From assembly GCA_013153135.1 (NCBI GenBank), contig JAADFA010000059.1:1-32612 (forward strand): DNA of 32,612 nt, given 5' to 3'. Below are positions 1 through 8,016 of the stretch, piece after piece. The translations under genes were made by a program, and so were the position numbers. Origin of the DNA: Chloroflexota bacterium (GTDB lineage Bacteria; Chloroflexota; Anaerolineae; Anaerolineales; DRMV01). The stretch's first letter is position 1, and every line of letters begins with the position of its first letter. Below the pieces are notes generated by a model. That model worked only from the letters and a program-made list of their open reading frames with translations, was not told where the DNA came from and did not search any database.

Positions 1-1
1 C

Positions 2-1072
2 CCTGAGCGCCGCGACCCGACGCACCTGCCGCCCCCGCGCGGCGCGTCCAAGCTGCTCGAGACCTTTACCCAATACGGCGATTGGCTGCGCCGGCTGGGG
101 ATTTCGTACGTGGGCACGCTCAACGACGCCATCCAGGCCGGACGTTTGCGCCAGATTATCCTCGTAGCCGAGGCCTTGCATCAGCAGCAGCTGGCTACCA
201 TCGCCCAGACCATCGCTGAACGTCGCCGTGAGATCCGCGTCGTGCTCATCGCAGGCCCGTCTTCCGCGGGCAAGACCACCTTTGCCCGCCGGCTCGCGGT
301 GCAGCTGCTCACCCACGGCATCGCTCCCTTTGCCCTCGAGGTCGATAACTACTTTGTCGATCGCGAACAGACTCCGCGTGATGAAAACGGCCAATACGAC
401 TTTGAGCACATCGACGCGGTGCAGCGGTATCGGTTGGTGCACGACCTTAAGCGCCTTATCGCAGGGGAACGGGTGCGTTTGCCGCGCTACAACTTTGTCA
501 CGGGCCGGAGCGAGCCCGGCCCCGAAGTGCAACTCAAACCGGGCCAGATGATCATCCTCGAAGGCATCCACGGCCTCAACCCGGATCTCCTACCTGGCTT
601 CCCTCAGGAGCAGGCTTTCCGGATTTACGTTTCCGCCTTCACCCAACTAAACCTGGACCGCCATAACCGGGTGTCGACCACAGATACCCGCCTATTGCGC
701 CGCATTGTCCGGGATGCGCGCGAGCGCGGTTATCAAGCCCGCCACACCATCGCGCATTGGGATATGGTGCGCCGGGGCGAACGCCGCTGGATTTTCCCCT
801 TTCAGGAACAGGCCGATGTCATGTTCAATTCGGCCCTGGTTTACGAGCTCGCCGTGCTCAAACCCTTCGCGGAACCTCTCTTACTCCAAGTCCCTCCCCA
901 CACCCGCGAACGTATCGAGGCCAAGCGCTTGCTTTCACTGTTGGAGTGGTTCCTGCCCGTCGAGGCCGACGGCGTGCCTGATAACTCCATCCTGCGCGAA
1001 TTTATCGGCGGTTCTATCTTGAAGGATTTCACTGTGTGGGACCCACGAGGGGACCACGTGGATAAGCAGTAA
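2..1072 (+). CDS. Uridine kinase-like nucleoside kinase, C-terminal part (5' truncated)
   Basis: P-loop kinase of the uridine kinase/phosphoribulokinase family, expected to phosphorylate a nucleoside with ATP in pyrimidine salvage. The reading frame is open to the left window edge, so the gene begins outside. A GTG at 110 is in frame, but the codons before it read PTHLPPPRGASKLLETF and belong to the protein. What is visible is the end of the linker/TGS-SAD type N-terminal region followed by the kinase domain. The Walker A motif is GPSSAGKTT (coded near 250-280). Further signatures are DNYFVDREQTPRDE, an EGIHGLNP Walker B-like segment, NRVSTTDTRLLRRIVRDAR, and the C-terminal PDNSILREFIGGS. Related long proteins carry a threonyl-tRNA-synthetase-like N-terminus before this kinase, which fits the truncation but cannot be seen here. 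Family assignment is firm; the exact substrate is not. Confidence 0.88.
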   Translation, partial: PERRDPTHLPPPRGASKLLETFTQYGDWLRRLGISYVGTLNDAIQAGRLRQIILVAEALHQQQLATIAQTIAERRREIRVVLIAGPSSAGKTTFARRLAVQLLTHGIAPFALEVDNYFVDREQTPRDENGQYDFEHIDAVQRYRLVHDLKRLIAGERVRLPRYNFVTGRSEPGPEVQLKPGQMIILEGIHGLNPDLLPGFPQEQAFRIYVSAFTQLNLDRHNRVSTTDTRLLRRIVRDARERGYQARHTIAHWDMVRRGERRWIFPFQEQADVMFNSALVYELAVLKPFAEPLLLQVPPHTRERIEAKRLLSLLEWFLPVEADGVPDNSILREFIGGSILKDFTVWDPRGDHVDKQ

Positions 1073-1208
1073 GTAATCTCAAAAGCGTCACGTTTCACGA
1101 GAGCGTTGCATCTAAGCAAAGGTCGCAGTTGGAGGTATATGGAGGGGCGTTTAGCGCGTGGTTGTCAGGCTGACGGCGTTGGCTTATCTCTAACAGAAAT
1201 CTAACGCC

Positions 1209-1234
1209 CTTCGCGCGCGCCGTGCGCGGCGAAG
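1209..1234. other. GC-rich hairpin upstream of trxB
   Basis: CTTCGC (1209-1214) and GCGAAG (1229-1234) pair. Inside them CGCGC (1216-1220) pairs with GCGCG (1224-1228), leaving a one-base bulge and a CGT loop. It lies directly before the trxB -10 box, where a -35 element would be. It could end transcription of the kinase gene or act as an operator. No T-tract follows. Confidence 0.4.
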
Positions 1235-1236
1235 CG

Positions 1237-1245
1237 TGCTACAAT
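1237..1245 (+). promoter_or_regulatory. Extended -10 promoter of trxB
   Basis: TGC followed by TACAAT (1240-1245) matches an extended -10 element (TGn TAtAaT). It sits 38 bases before the trxB start codon, with no good -35 box. The same TGn form recurs before other genes in this window. Confidence 0.5.
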
Positions 1246-1282
1246 AGGGGCCGCAAAACGCCAGTTGGTTAGGAGGGCGGTG

Positions 1283-2299
1283 ATGTCGTTGGGTTTTCAG
1301 GTTAACAGCCTTATGTCAACGAGTGCTTCCCCCGAGGAACGAGTACAGGTTTTAATCCTAGGCTCGGGCCCCGCTGGGTTGGCGGCGGCCTTATATGCAG
1401 GGCGGGCCGAACTCAACCCTGTGGTCTTAACTGGCCTCGAGGTCGGCGGTCAGGTGACACTGACCGAAATTATCGAGAACTATCCCGGCTTCCCGGATGG
1501 TGTGAAAGGCCCAGAACTAGCCGAGCGGTTCAAAAAGCAGGCTGAGCGTTTTGGCGCGCGTTTAGTTATGGATGTCGCGACCGAGGTGGACTTGAAGCAA
1601 CGCCCCTTGGTCGTCAAAACCTACAGCACCACCTATTTGGCCGATGTGCTCATTATTGCGACGGGCGCATCCCCGCGCAAGCTCAATGTGCCCGGTGAAG
1701 AGGAGTATACCGGCCGGGGCGTGTCGTACTGCGCGACGTGTGATGGGTGGTTCTTCCAGGATAAAGACGTGATCGTGGTCGGAGGTGGGGATAGTGCGGT
1801 GGAGGAGGGCCTCTTCTTGACCCGTTACGCGCGCACCGTCACCATTGTGCATCGCCGGGATCAGCTGCGCGCGGGGCCCTTGCTACAGCGCCGTGCTCGG
1901 GCCAACCCCAAGATCAAGTACCTCTTCAATACCGTGGTTGAAGAGATCTTGGGTGACGGCGAGCAGGTGACCGGTGTCCGTCTGAAGAATCTCAAGACGG
2001 GCGAGGTGTACGAAAAGCCCATTGATGGCGTGTTCATCTTTGTTGGCTACATCCCTAACACCAAGCTCTTTGAAGGCCAATTGGAGCTGGATGAGCGGGG
2101 TTACATCAAAGTTCACGATTGGGTGTACACCAACATCCCCGGCGTGTTTGCCGCGGGTGAGGTGGCGGACCCGGTCTACCGCCAGGTAATCACCTCCGCG
2201 GGCATGGGTGCGGCCGCGGCCATCGCGGCAGGGCATTACCTTGATGAAGTGCTCTTCAGCCAGGAACAGGCCCAAAAGGCCTCTGAAAGCGCGTCCTGA
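1283..2299 (+). CDS. trxB: Thioredoxin reductase (NADPH)
   Basis: FAD-dependent pyridine nucleotide-disulfide oxidoreductase that passes electrons from NADPH to thioredoxin in the cytoplasm. The start at 1283 has a strong AGGAGGG (1271-1277) five bases upstream. An in-frame TTG at 1265 lies before that site, and a later in-frame ATG is at 1313. The product is 338 residues, slightly longer than the usual 310-320 because of a short N-terminal tail. Motifs in order: GSGPAGLAAALYAGR for FAD; GGQVTLTEIIENYPG; the redox pair CATC at residues C150 and C153; GGGDSAVEEGLFL with HRRDQLRA for NADPH binding; and GVFAAGEVADPVYRQ, the second FAD site, where the usual GDV reads GEV. It is transcribed alone, between its own promoter and a strong hairpin. 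No thioredoxin gene lies nearby. Confidence 0.95.
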   Translation: MSLGFQVNSLMSTSASPEERVQVLILGSGPAGLAAALYAGRAELNPVVLTGLEVGGQVTLTEIIENYPGFPDGVKGPELAERFKKQAERFGARLVMDVATEVDLKQRPLVVKTYSTTYLADVLIIATGASPRKLNVPGEEEYTGRGVSYCATCDGWFFQDKDVIVVGGGDSAVEEGLFLTRYARTVTIVHRRDQLRAGPLLQRRARANPKIKYLFNTVVEEILGDGEQVTGVRLKNLKTGEVYEKPIDGVFIFVGYIPNTKLFEGQLELDERGYIKVHDWVYTNIPGVFAAGEVADPVYRQVITSAGMGAAAAIAAGHYLDEVLFSQEQAQKASESAS

Positions 2300-2356
2300 G
2301 CCGCGTTGTTTTTCGCGCTTGTTCGAAACTCCCTCCTCCCTCTCCCCACCTCCCTG

Positions 2357-2380
2357 AACGCCCGGCTTCGGCCGGGCGTT
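2357..2380. terminator. Perfect 10-bp hairpin with TTCG loop after trxB
   Basis: AACGCCCGGC (2357-2366) and GCCGGGCGTT (2371-2380) pair perfectly around a TTCG tetraloop, 57 bases after the trxB stop. The following CCTCGCG is not a U-tract, so termination may need a factor. The structure is symmetrical and would form on either strand. Confidence 0.7.
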
Positions 2381-2399
2381 CCTCGCGCCTTAAAGCGGT

Positions 2400-2405
2400 T
2401 ATACT
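2400..2405 (+). promoter_or_regulatory. Probable -10 box of the acylphosphatase gene
   Basis: TATACT lies 39 bases before the acylphosphatase ATG and after the trxB hairpin, so the small gene seems to have its own promoter. No convincing -35 box. Confidence 0.45.
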
Positions 2406-2444
2406 AGCGCGTGTATCTTTGCTCTTTCCGTCAGGAGGCAATGC

Positions 2445-2729
2445 ATGGCCATAGAACGGATACACGCGCGGGTTGAAGGTCGGGTGCAGGGCGTCGGCTT
2501 TCGACACTTTGTTTGGACTCAGGCGCAAGCCTTGGGCCTGACAGGGTGGGTGCGCAACCGTCGGGATGGTTCGGTTGAAGTGGTGGCAGAAGGCCCTGCG
2601 GAGGCCTTGGACGTCCTGGTTCGCGCGTTACACCAAGGCCCGCCCGCATCGCGCGTCAAGGCCGTGCATGTGCAGCGGGGCCCCGCGACGCACGAATTCC
2701 TTACTTTTGATATCCGGCCGACGGTGTAA
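2445..2729 (+). CDS. acyP: Acylphosphatase
   Basis: Small cytoplasmic enzyme hydrolysing acyl phosphates such as acetyl- or carbamoyl-phosphate. The 94 residues match the usual length. The phosphate-binding loop GRVQGVGFRHF carries the catalytic Arg (R20), and GWVRNRRDGSVEV carries the Asn (N38) that positions water; both are conserved. The start is fixed by AGGAGG (2433-2438) six bases upstream. Its stop lies only 12 bases from the end of the convergent purH gene. Nothing in the context ties it to a specific pathway. Confidence 0.93.
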   Translation: MAIERIHARVEGRVQGVGFRHFVWTQAQALGLTGWVRNRRDGSVEVVAEGPAEALDVLVRALHQGPPASRVKAVHVQRGPATHEFLTFDIRPTV

Positions 2730-2741
2730 CGTTTAGCACCA

Positions 2742-4268
2742 TTAGTGCCGAAAGTGCCGCCGGCCCGTGAAAATCATGGCTAGGCCCAAGCGGTCAGCTG
2801 CCGCGATGACCTCAGCATCGCGCTTGGAGCCGCCTGGTTGAATAATGGCCGTGACCCCAGCTTGCGCCGCGACCTCAACCCCGTCTGGGAAGGGGAAAAA
2901 GGCATCGGAGGCCAGAACCGCCCCCCGGGCCCGTTCGCCCGCTTTGTGTACAGCCAGGTGTACAGCGTCAACCCGACTCATTTGTCCCGCGCCCACGCCA
3001 ACGGTTGCCCACGCTCCATCTACTTCACGCGCGAGAACAATGGCGTTGGATTTCACATGTTTGACCGCACGCCATGCGAAAACAAGCCCTTCCCATTCCA
3101 ACGCGGTAGGTTCGCGCTGGGTCACCACGCGCCACGAGGCCGGGTCTTCGGCCGCGATGTCGGGCGTTTGCAAAAGCCACCCCGCGACCGTGGTGCGTGC
3201 ATCCCAGGGCGGGAGCGCGTCTTGTTCGGGCAAGAGAAGGCGCAAGTTTTTGGACTTGCGCTTGAGACGCTCCAGGGCCGCGTCCGTAAACCCATCTGCG
3301 GCCAAGACCTCAATAAAGAGGTCGCGCATGGCTTCGGCCGCGGCGTCATCCACCACCCCGCGCACCGCGATGACCGAGCCAAACGCAGACACCGGGTCTG
3401 ACGCGAGCGCGCGGCGATACGCATCCGCAACGCTGCTCCCCAAGCCGATGCCGCATGGGTTGCCGTGTTTGACGATTACGACCGCGGGCGCGTCGAAATC
3501 TCGACTGGCACGCCAGGCTGCGTCCAGGTCGAGCCAATTGTTATACGACATGGCCTTGCCGTGCAGCTGCCGGAATGCCCCCGTTGCTTCGCGCGGGCGG
3601 TAGAGCGCCGCTCGCTGGTGTGGATTTTCACCGTATCGCAAAACCTGCACCCGCGTTAGGTCGATCAGCACGCGCTCGGGCCAGGCTTCGTCCTCGTCGC
3701 GCTGCGCAAGGTAATTGGCAATGGCCGTATCGTACGCGGCCGTGTGCGCGAAGGCCTTGACCGCGAGCTGACGGCGCAACGTCATGTCCACTCGGCCCTC
3801 GCGTAGCGCGCGCAACACAGGTTCGTAATCCTCCGGTTGCGTGAGCACCAGCACATGGGGAAAGTTCTTGGCTGCAGCGCGCAGCAGCGCGACGCCCCCG
3901 ATGTCGATGTTCTCAAGTGCTTCGTCCAAGGTCACGCCTTTGCGGCGCACCGTGGCCTCAAAGGGATAGAGGTTCACCGCGACCACGTCAATGGTCGGAA
4001 TACCGTGGCGTTCCAGTTCGGCTTGGTCCGCGGGCGTACGACGGCTGAGGATGCCGCCGTGGATCGCGGGGTGCAATGTCTTGACGCGACCGCCCAAGAT
4101 TTCGGGGAAGCCGGTCACCGTGCTGACAGGGCGCACGGGCAACCCAGCTTCTTGCAGCACACGGGCGGTGCCGCCGCTGGCGAGCAAGGTGTAGCCCAGC
4201 TCGACCAACCCGCGGGCAAAGGGCACCAGGCCCCGCTTGTCGCTCACCGAAAGTAGCGCGTAAGGCAT
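2742..4268 (-). CDS. purH: Bifunctional AICAR formyltransferase / IMP cyclohydrolase
   Basis: Catalyses the last two steps of de novo purine synthesis, AICAR to FAICAR to IMP. The product is 508 residues, normal length. The N-terminal MGS-like cyclohydrolase domain begins ALLSVSDKRGLVPFARGL and contains SGGTARVL and GRVKTLHPAIHGGIL. The transformylase half has MSYNNWLDLDAAW, the active-site stretch KHGNPCGIGLG, FVFAWRAVKHVKSNAIV-like substrate contacts, and ends MIFTGRRHFRH. The start has CCTCCT on the plus strand (4275-4280), i.e. AGGAGG six bases upstream on the coding strand. A TATAAT box lies at 4318-4313. No other pur genes adjoin it. Confidence 0.96.
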   Translation of the reverse strand: MPYALLSVSDKRGLVPFARGLVELGYTLLASGGTARVLQEAGLPVRPVSTVTGFPEILGGRVKTLHPAIHGGILSRRTPADQAELERHGIPTIDVVAVNLYPFEATVRRKGVTLDEALENIDIGGVALLRAAAKNFPHVLVLTQPEDYEPVLRALREGRVDMTLRRQLAVKAFAHTAAYDTAIANYLAQRDEDEAWPERVLIDLTRVQVLRYGENPHQRAALYRPREATGAFRQLHGKAMSYNNWLDLDAAWRASRDFDAPAVVIVKHGNPCGIGLGSSVADAYRRALASDPVSAFGSVIAVRGVVDDAAAEAMRDLFIEVLAADGFTDAALERLKRKSKNLRLLLPEQDALPPWDARTTVAGWLLQTPDIAAEDPASWRVVTQREPTALEWEGLVFAWRAVKHVKSNAIVLAREVDGAWATVGVGAGQMSRVDAVHLAVHKAGERARGAVLASDAFFPFPDGVEVAAQAGVTAIIQPGGSKRDAEVIAAADRLGLAMIFTGRRHFRH

Positions 4269-4312
4269 GCCTCGCCTCCTGAGTCCGGCGTGGGGTGGGG
4301 AGGGACGTGGGG

Positions 4313-4318
4313 ATTATA
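4313..4318 (-). promoter_or_regulatory. -10 box (TATAAT) of purH
   Basis: On the minus strand a perfect TATAAT reads from 4318 to 4313, 45 bases before the purH ATG and just after the stop of the upstream membrane-protein gene. No recognisable -35 box. Confidence 0.5.
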
Positions 4319-4336
4319 TCGCGGCGCCGTTCGCGC

Positions 4337-6154
4337 TTAGGGCCTCGAGGGCGAAGTCAGGATGGCTGCCTTGAGCCATACTGAAACGTCGCCCCGATTG
4401 GGCTGGCACGGCGCGAGGCTGGGAAGCCACCCACGCAGCCGATACCCCGCGCGCTGCAATTGCTCTTGGAAGTCTTCCGAAAGCACGCCGCGTACGACCA
4501 GCGCGACGTCGGCTTGTTGCAGCCAGGCTTGATCGAGCTCCGGGCTCCAGTACCCCCAGCGGCGCAACATCTCCGGATCGCCCGCCAGATATCGGTTGTA
4601 CCCCAGGTTGAGCTGCTGCGGGGCCAGTTGTACGTCCGGACCGTAGAGCAATAAACTCGCGTCGTACGCGGCCCAATACACCCGTGCCCCCTCAGGGACC
4701 CACGCGCGCAAGATTGCACCCGCTTGTTCATGTTGATATAAGATATCCTCTTCGCAAAAAGCCAAATTGGGAGGTCCCGCGAGGGTGAGCCCCGCGGCCA
4801 GGGCGAGGACCAAACCGCCGAAGAAAGCGCCAAAGGGAATACGGACGCGTCCATGCAGCACGCCGATAAGGGTCCCTACGATTGCGCCAACCAGCCCAAG
4901 GCCCAAAGCGAAGATAAATCCTAATTTGAGGTGAGGGTTGTTAAGGTGAGGCGTGAGGGCGGACATATCCCAACGTAGCAACAGACCTTGAACCCAGCGA
5001 TGAGTATATTTGTGCTCTTTTAAAGCGTGCAACCAAGGACTGCCGAGACCGAAACCAGCAAAAGTGCCAATCGCGCCCCCCCATATCCCAAGCTTCAACC
5101 ACGTGTTGGAACCTCTGCTAGAGGCGCCTATAGCCCAGGGATACCAGGTTGCCAACATGGGCGCGTAAAAAGCCATATAAAAATCGAAGTTCCCAATGTC
5201 GGCCCAAGCATGGGCTAGGACGAGGCCCCAACCGAGCAATGCCCAAACTCGTGCTTGAATACGTACCTCCGGTATTTGGGCTTTAAGTGCGGCCCAGGTT
5301 ACGGCCAGCAAGCCCGCCCATGCAGCGGGATACCGGCCGACGCCTCCACTCCACAGTCGATAAAGCGTGCTAAATTCGTAATCGGGTTTGTGGAAAACCT
5401 TGGGTAGACCATGGAGGTCAGGAAATATTTCTGGCCGCGGCACCCAGCTAGGAAGCAAACGATACCATTGCCAAAAGATGCCCGGAGCATAGAGCCCATG
5501 GCCCACAAGCATGATCAGACCAAAGGGAAGCCAGAACCAGCGAGCCCGGTGCCAACCCCAGCGGTAGAGCAAGCTCAGCCCCAAGACCGCGGGGACAAGG
5601 ACCATGTTCATTCGGGTGAGCACGAGCACGGCGCTGAGTAACCCGGCCAAGGCTAGTGCATAGGCGCTAGGTGGACGGAGAATAGGGTGAGGCAATACAA
5701 ACACAATAAGCGCTAGCATAAAATTAACTAGTGGCTGCGTGATGGCCAAGCCGTAGGCTTCAAGCCATATGGGGCTTAGGGCCGCGACCGCAAGGAACCA
5801 CAAGGCCCACCCCAATCCCCGTGCCCGGTATACTGCATAAGCCCAAAGTAGAAACGCGAACAAGGTCATGCTCGCGGCCGCGTAGCGACCGGTGTCCAGC
5901 CCTGGGCCAAAAATGCGTTGGAGCCATCCTGGGATAAGAAAAGAGAGCGGCATGTGATTGGTCCACGGCCCATAGGGCTCAAAGGGCCGATAGCGCCCTT
6001 GCGCGAACAGCCATCCTTTGTAAAGGTAAAGTCCCTCGTCCAAAACAGGTGCGGCGTGATGCACAACAATCCACAACCGCACAGCAGCCAAACCCAGAAG
6101 TCCGACCGTGAGAAAACCGCCTATGATTAATAAGGCATACTTCCGAGCGTCCAT
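4337..6154 (-). CDS. GT-C family membrane glycosyltransferase (PMT/ArnT/RgtA-like)
   Basis: Polytopic membrane protein of 605 residues. After the first membrane helix (about residues 8-30) comes the acidic loop PVLDEGLYLYKGW, with D39-E40 where GT-C glycosyltransferases keep their catalytic or metal-binding acidic pair. It is followed by an FEPYGP segment, about ten further hydrophobic helices, and a soluble C-terminal domain of roughly 130 residues. Such enzymes move sugars from polyprenyl-phosphate donors to lipids, glycans or proteins on the outer face of the membrane. Donor and acceptor cannot be told. The start has AGGAGG six to eleven bases upstream (complement of 6160-6165). No sugar-nucleotide or polyprenyl genes are nearby. 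A second, unrelated-looking GT-C gene lies at 23318-24949. Base composition is somewhat lower in GC than its neighbours. Confidence 0.75.
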   Translation of the reverse strand: MDARKYALLIIGGFLTVGLLGLAAVRLWIVVHHAAPVLDEGLYLYKGWLFAQGRYRPFEPYGPWTNHMPLSFLIPGWLQRIFGPGLDTGRYAAASMTLFAFLLWAYAVYRARGLGWALWFLAVAALSPIWLEAYGLAITQPLVNFMLALIVFVLPHPILRPPSAYALALAGLLSAVLVLTRMNMVLVPAVLGLSLLYRWGWHRARWFWLPFGLIMLVGHGLYAPGIFWQWYRLLPSWVPRPEIFPDLHGLPKVFHKPDYEFSTLYRLWSGGVGRYPAAWAGLLAVTWAALKAQIPEVRIQARVWALLGWGLVLAHAWADIGNFDFYMAFYAPMLATWYPWAIGASSRGSNTWLKLGIWGGAIGTFAGFGLGSPWLHALKEHKYTHRWVQGLLLRWDMSALTPHLNNPHLKLGFIFALGLGLVGAIVGTLIGVLHGRVRIPFGAFFGGLVLALAAGLTLAGPPNLAFCEEDILYQHEQAGAILRAWVPEGARVYWAAYDASLLLYGPDVQLAPQQLNLGYNRYLAGDPEMLRRWGYWSPELDQAWLQQADVALVVRGVLSEDFQEQLQRAGYRLRGWLPSLAPCQPNRGDVSVWLKAAILTSPSRP

Positions 6155-6183
6155 GTGTCCCTCCTATGTAATCGCAGAGGCGC

Positions 6184-6192
6184 TGGTATGAT
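6184..6192 (+). promoter_or_regulatory. Extended -10 promoter of the RluA-type gene
   Basis: TGG then TATGAT (6187-6192), an extended -10 element. It lies 31 bases before the ATG at 6224, so in-frame ATG codons upstream of 6200 cannot be the start. Confidence 0.5.
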
Positions 6193-6223
6193 TTCGGCAT
6201 CCAAATATGAGGAGGCGGTAAGG

Positions 6224-6922
6224 ATGACCGTACCAACGGTCTTGCACGCGGACGAGGATGTGTTGGTGATCAACAAACCCGTTGGGCTGTTGTCCATACC
6301 CGATGGGTACGATCCGAACAAACCGCATGTGCGCGCCCTCCTGGAACCGGAATGGGGTCGGTTGTGGATTGTCCATCGGCTGGATAAGGATACGTCGGGC
6401 GTGATGGTGCTTGCGCGCAACGCGGACGCGCATAAACGCTTAAACCGTGCGTTTGAACAGGGTGAAGTAACGAAAGTGTATCACGCGTTGGTGCGCGGGA
6501 ACCCGGATTGGCAAACCAAAGAGGCGGCATGGCCTTTGCGCCCGAACGTGGGGAGACGTAAGCGCACGGTGGTGGATCCGCGTCGGGGTAAGCCTGCGCG
6601 TACCCACTTCCGGGTGCTCGAGCGGTTTGGTTCGCACGCGCTGGTTGAAGCCATCCCGCTCACGGGGCGACGGCATCAAATCCGCGCGCATTTGTACGCT
6701 TTAGGCCATCCGATTGTGGGCGATCCGTTGTATGGACCGGGGCCGCTGCCGGAGGACCCGCTGCCGCACCTGGGTTTGCACGCGCGGCGGTTGGTCTTTC
6801 CGCACCCGCGAACGCAGGAGACGATCGCAGTAACCGCGCCTTACCCCGCGACCTGGGATCGCGCGTTCGAAGCACTGCTCTTCGAGAAGGCGTGGGTCGA
6901 CCGAGACGAGACCGAAGGCTAA
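6224..6922 (+). CDS. RluA-family RNA pseudouridine synthase
   Basis: Converts specific uridines in rRNA or tRNA to pseudouridine. The start at 6224 is chosen because GAGGAGG (6209-6215) lies eight bases upstream and because earlier in-frame codons overlap the -10 box. The product is 232 residues and has only the catalytic domain, without the N-terminal S4 domain of RluC/RluD. Motifs: DVLVINKPVGLLSIPDG; the catalytic HRLDKDTSG with D54; GKPARTHFRVLERFG; LTGRRHQIRAHLYALGHPIVGDPLYG; and LGLHARRLVFPHP. Those single-domain enzymes resemble RluA or TruC-type proteins, but the target position cannot be decided from sequence alone. It is divergent from the GT-C gene and followed by repeat-containing DNA. 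Confidence 0.9.
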   Translation: MTVPTVLHADEDVLVINKPVGLLSIPDGYDPNKPHVRALLEPEWGRLWIVHRLDKDTSGVMVLARNADAHKRLNRAFEQGEVTKVYHALVRGNPDWQTKEAAWPLRPNVGRRKRTVVDPRRGKPARTHFRVLERFGSHALVEAIPLTGRRHQIRAHLYALGHPIVGDPLYGPGPLPEDPLPHLGLHARRLVFPHPRTQETIAVTAPYPATWDRAFEALLFEKAWVDRDETEG

Positions 6923-7027
6923 GGCGCGCTTGTGGGGCAGGCCGAGACCGCGCGGTCGATGCCGCGCAATGGCGCCCGCGCGGTTGGCTTAATGGGCTTT
7001 CGCCCTGGCCACAGCCTTGTTGGGGGA

Positions 7028-7050
7028 ACGCAAAAGTTGTAGAAAGGCCA
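7028..7050 (+). repeat. 23-bp intergenic motif shared with 12045-12067
   Basis: ACGCAAAAGTTGTAGAAAGG and the next three bases match 12045-12067 at 20 of 23 positions. A weaker relative (about 16 of 23) begins the repeat copy at 32424. It lies in the gene-free 6923-7247 stretch, where the only other recognisable content is the repeat copy at 7071-7207. Its relation to the longer element is suggestive only. Confidence 0.4.
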
Positions 7051-7070
7051 ATCGCTCGCGTACCGCGGGC

Positions 7071-7207
7071 GCCGCGGCTAGAAGCCTGTGGCTAGTTGGC
7101 ATAAAATCGCGCGTGAATCATCCGGCCCAGCGCGCAGGAACGCGTGGCCGACGGCGAGCATAGCGGGCTGGTTTCGCCGCCCGCGCATAAGATTTGCCCG
7201 CATCCCT
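7071..7207 (-). repeat. Dispersed intergenic repeat, copy A (degenerate, inverted)
   Basis: Read on the minus strand this stretch follows the same order as copies B and C. GGGCAAATCTTATG is followed by a GGGCGGCGAAAC...GCCCGCTAT hairpin core, then CGCGCTGGGC, then GATTTTATGCCAACTAGCC and a degenerate AGGCTT arm. It lies between the RluA-type gene and the lipoprotein-like gene and fills most of a 325-bp gene-free region. No coding potential was found. The GCAGGCT hairpin is broken here, so it looks like the oldest copy. Confidence 0.65.
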
Positions 7208-7247
7208 GCTGATGTTGGGAGGACGGGGGTAGCTCGCGGGGTGGTGC

Positions 7248-7691
7248 TTAGGGCAGGATGTGTACCTCATCGGCCAGCAGCGTGTCCGCGCTGCTTGGTT
7301 GTCCGATGGCTTGGATGCGATCGCCAGGTTGCAAGTCCTGCAGGTCGATAGGCTGACCTTCTCGCGACCGGATTACAGTTCCTGCGTGCAGGGCCACGTA
7401 TTGGATGCCCTGAATGGGCGTTTTCAGCACGATCACCTGCGCACTTATCATGACATCTTGGACAGTGCCTATAATTGCGATCGCTCCTTTGTTGACCGTC
7501 GCAACGGTGGCCGTTGTATCTGGTGGCGAAGGCGTTAGCCGCATAGACGTCACAGTGATGACGGGCGAAATTGTTGCGCGCAGCCCGGCCTGCTGGGCCG
7601 GGGCTGGTTCGGCGCGCTGACACGCGGCGGTAAGCGCGAGGAGTAGTAACACGAAGCCGATCTTTGTATGCATTGCTTGATTTCGCATCAT
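7248..7691 (-). CDS. Small putative lipoprotein with OB/beta-rich domain
   Basis: 147 residues, function unknown. A positively charged start and hydrophobic stretch (IGFVLLLLAL) lead to TAAC with C24. This resembles a lipobox, although Thr at -3 is unusual, so export is likely and lipidation plausible. A Pro/Ser/Thr-rich linker (to about residue 65) is followed by a compact beta-rich region containing IIGTVQDVMISAQVIVL and LQPGDRIQAIG. That pattern is reminiscent of DUF5666-like small domains, but I am not certain. Two adjacent ATG codons (7691 and 7688) follow AGGAGG (complement of 7698-7703). It is the last minus-strand gene after the broken two-component genes, separated from them by a strong hairpin at 7716-7749. 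Confidence 0.7.
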   Translation of the reverse strand: MMRNQAMHTKIGFVLLLLALTAACQRAEPAPAQQAGLRATISPVITVTSMRLTPSPPDTTATVATVNKGAIAIIGTVQDVMISAQVIVLKTPIQGIQYVALHAGTVIRSREGQPIDLQDLQPGDRIQAIGQPSSADTLLADEVHILP

Positions 7692-7715
7692 CCTTTTCCT
7701 CCTCGGAGAGCCTGA

Positions 7716-7749
7716 GCGGGGATGACCAGGATAAGATGGTCATCCCCGC
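7716..7749. terminator. Perfect 13-bp inverted repeat before the lipoprotein gene
   Basis: GCGGGGATGACCA (7716-7728) and TGGTCATCCCCGC (7737-7749) pair perfectly around an eight-base loop. It lies between the end of the small frame at 7771 and the ribosome site of the lipoprotein gene. It may terminate upstream minus-strand transcription, or may be a 5'-UTR regulatory hairpin or operator of the lipoprotein gene. No U-tract is present. Confidence 0.55.
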
Positions 7750-7770
7750 CGAGGTCATGTTTGGCTCATA

Positions 7771-8016
7771 TCAGGGTAGATCATAGTAGTAGACCCACAC
7801 CCAGCTATTTTGCAGATAGCGCAGACCGAGGTCGGCCGCGACGGCTGGCGTGAGATCAACCGAGGACGGAACCGTAACCCGGCGCCCAAATTGATCTCGC
7901 CCCCCGTTGTAGTGGTAATTGTAGGCGTATTCGGCTTCGGACCAACAAAGCGGGATATCCCTAAAGCGACGTCGCGGGTTCGCCCCATTCGCTAAATCCC
8001 AGTGTTTAAGTATAAT
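7771..8016 (-). pseudogene. 81-codon coding-like frame without a standard start codon
   Basis: On the minus strand this frame runs from just after a TAA to a TGA and looks coding. It reads WDLANGANPRRRF, then SEAEYAYNYHYNGGRDQ, then VPSSVDLTPAVAADLGLRYL, and ends YYYDLP, with GC-rich third positions. It contains no ATG or TTG, and its only GTG is near the end. An AGGAGAGG site (complement of 8021-8028) sits at normal distance before an ATT codon at 8016-8014. This is therefore either a gene starting at ATT or the 3' remnant of a larger gene whose front is lost. I do not recognise the family. It follows the broken histidine kinase gene on the same strand. Confidence 0.4.

Noticed and set aside
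1664..1860. Possible programmed frameshift or selenocysteine in trxB around CATC
   Set aside because: The frame is continuous with both Cys codons normal.
2845..3603. 252-codon open frame opposite purH
   Set aside because: It is antisense to a complete purH with intact motifs, lacks a ribosome site and reads as low-complexity Ala/Arg/Ser; a product of GC-rich codon bias.
7810..7995. 61-codon plus frame and 77-codon minus frame at the small coding-like region
   Set aside because: The third frame on the minus strand (7771-8016) has better codon use and a ribosome site; these two overlap it with poorer composition.
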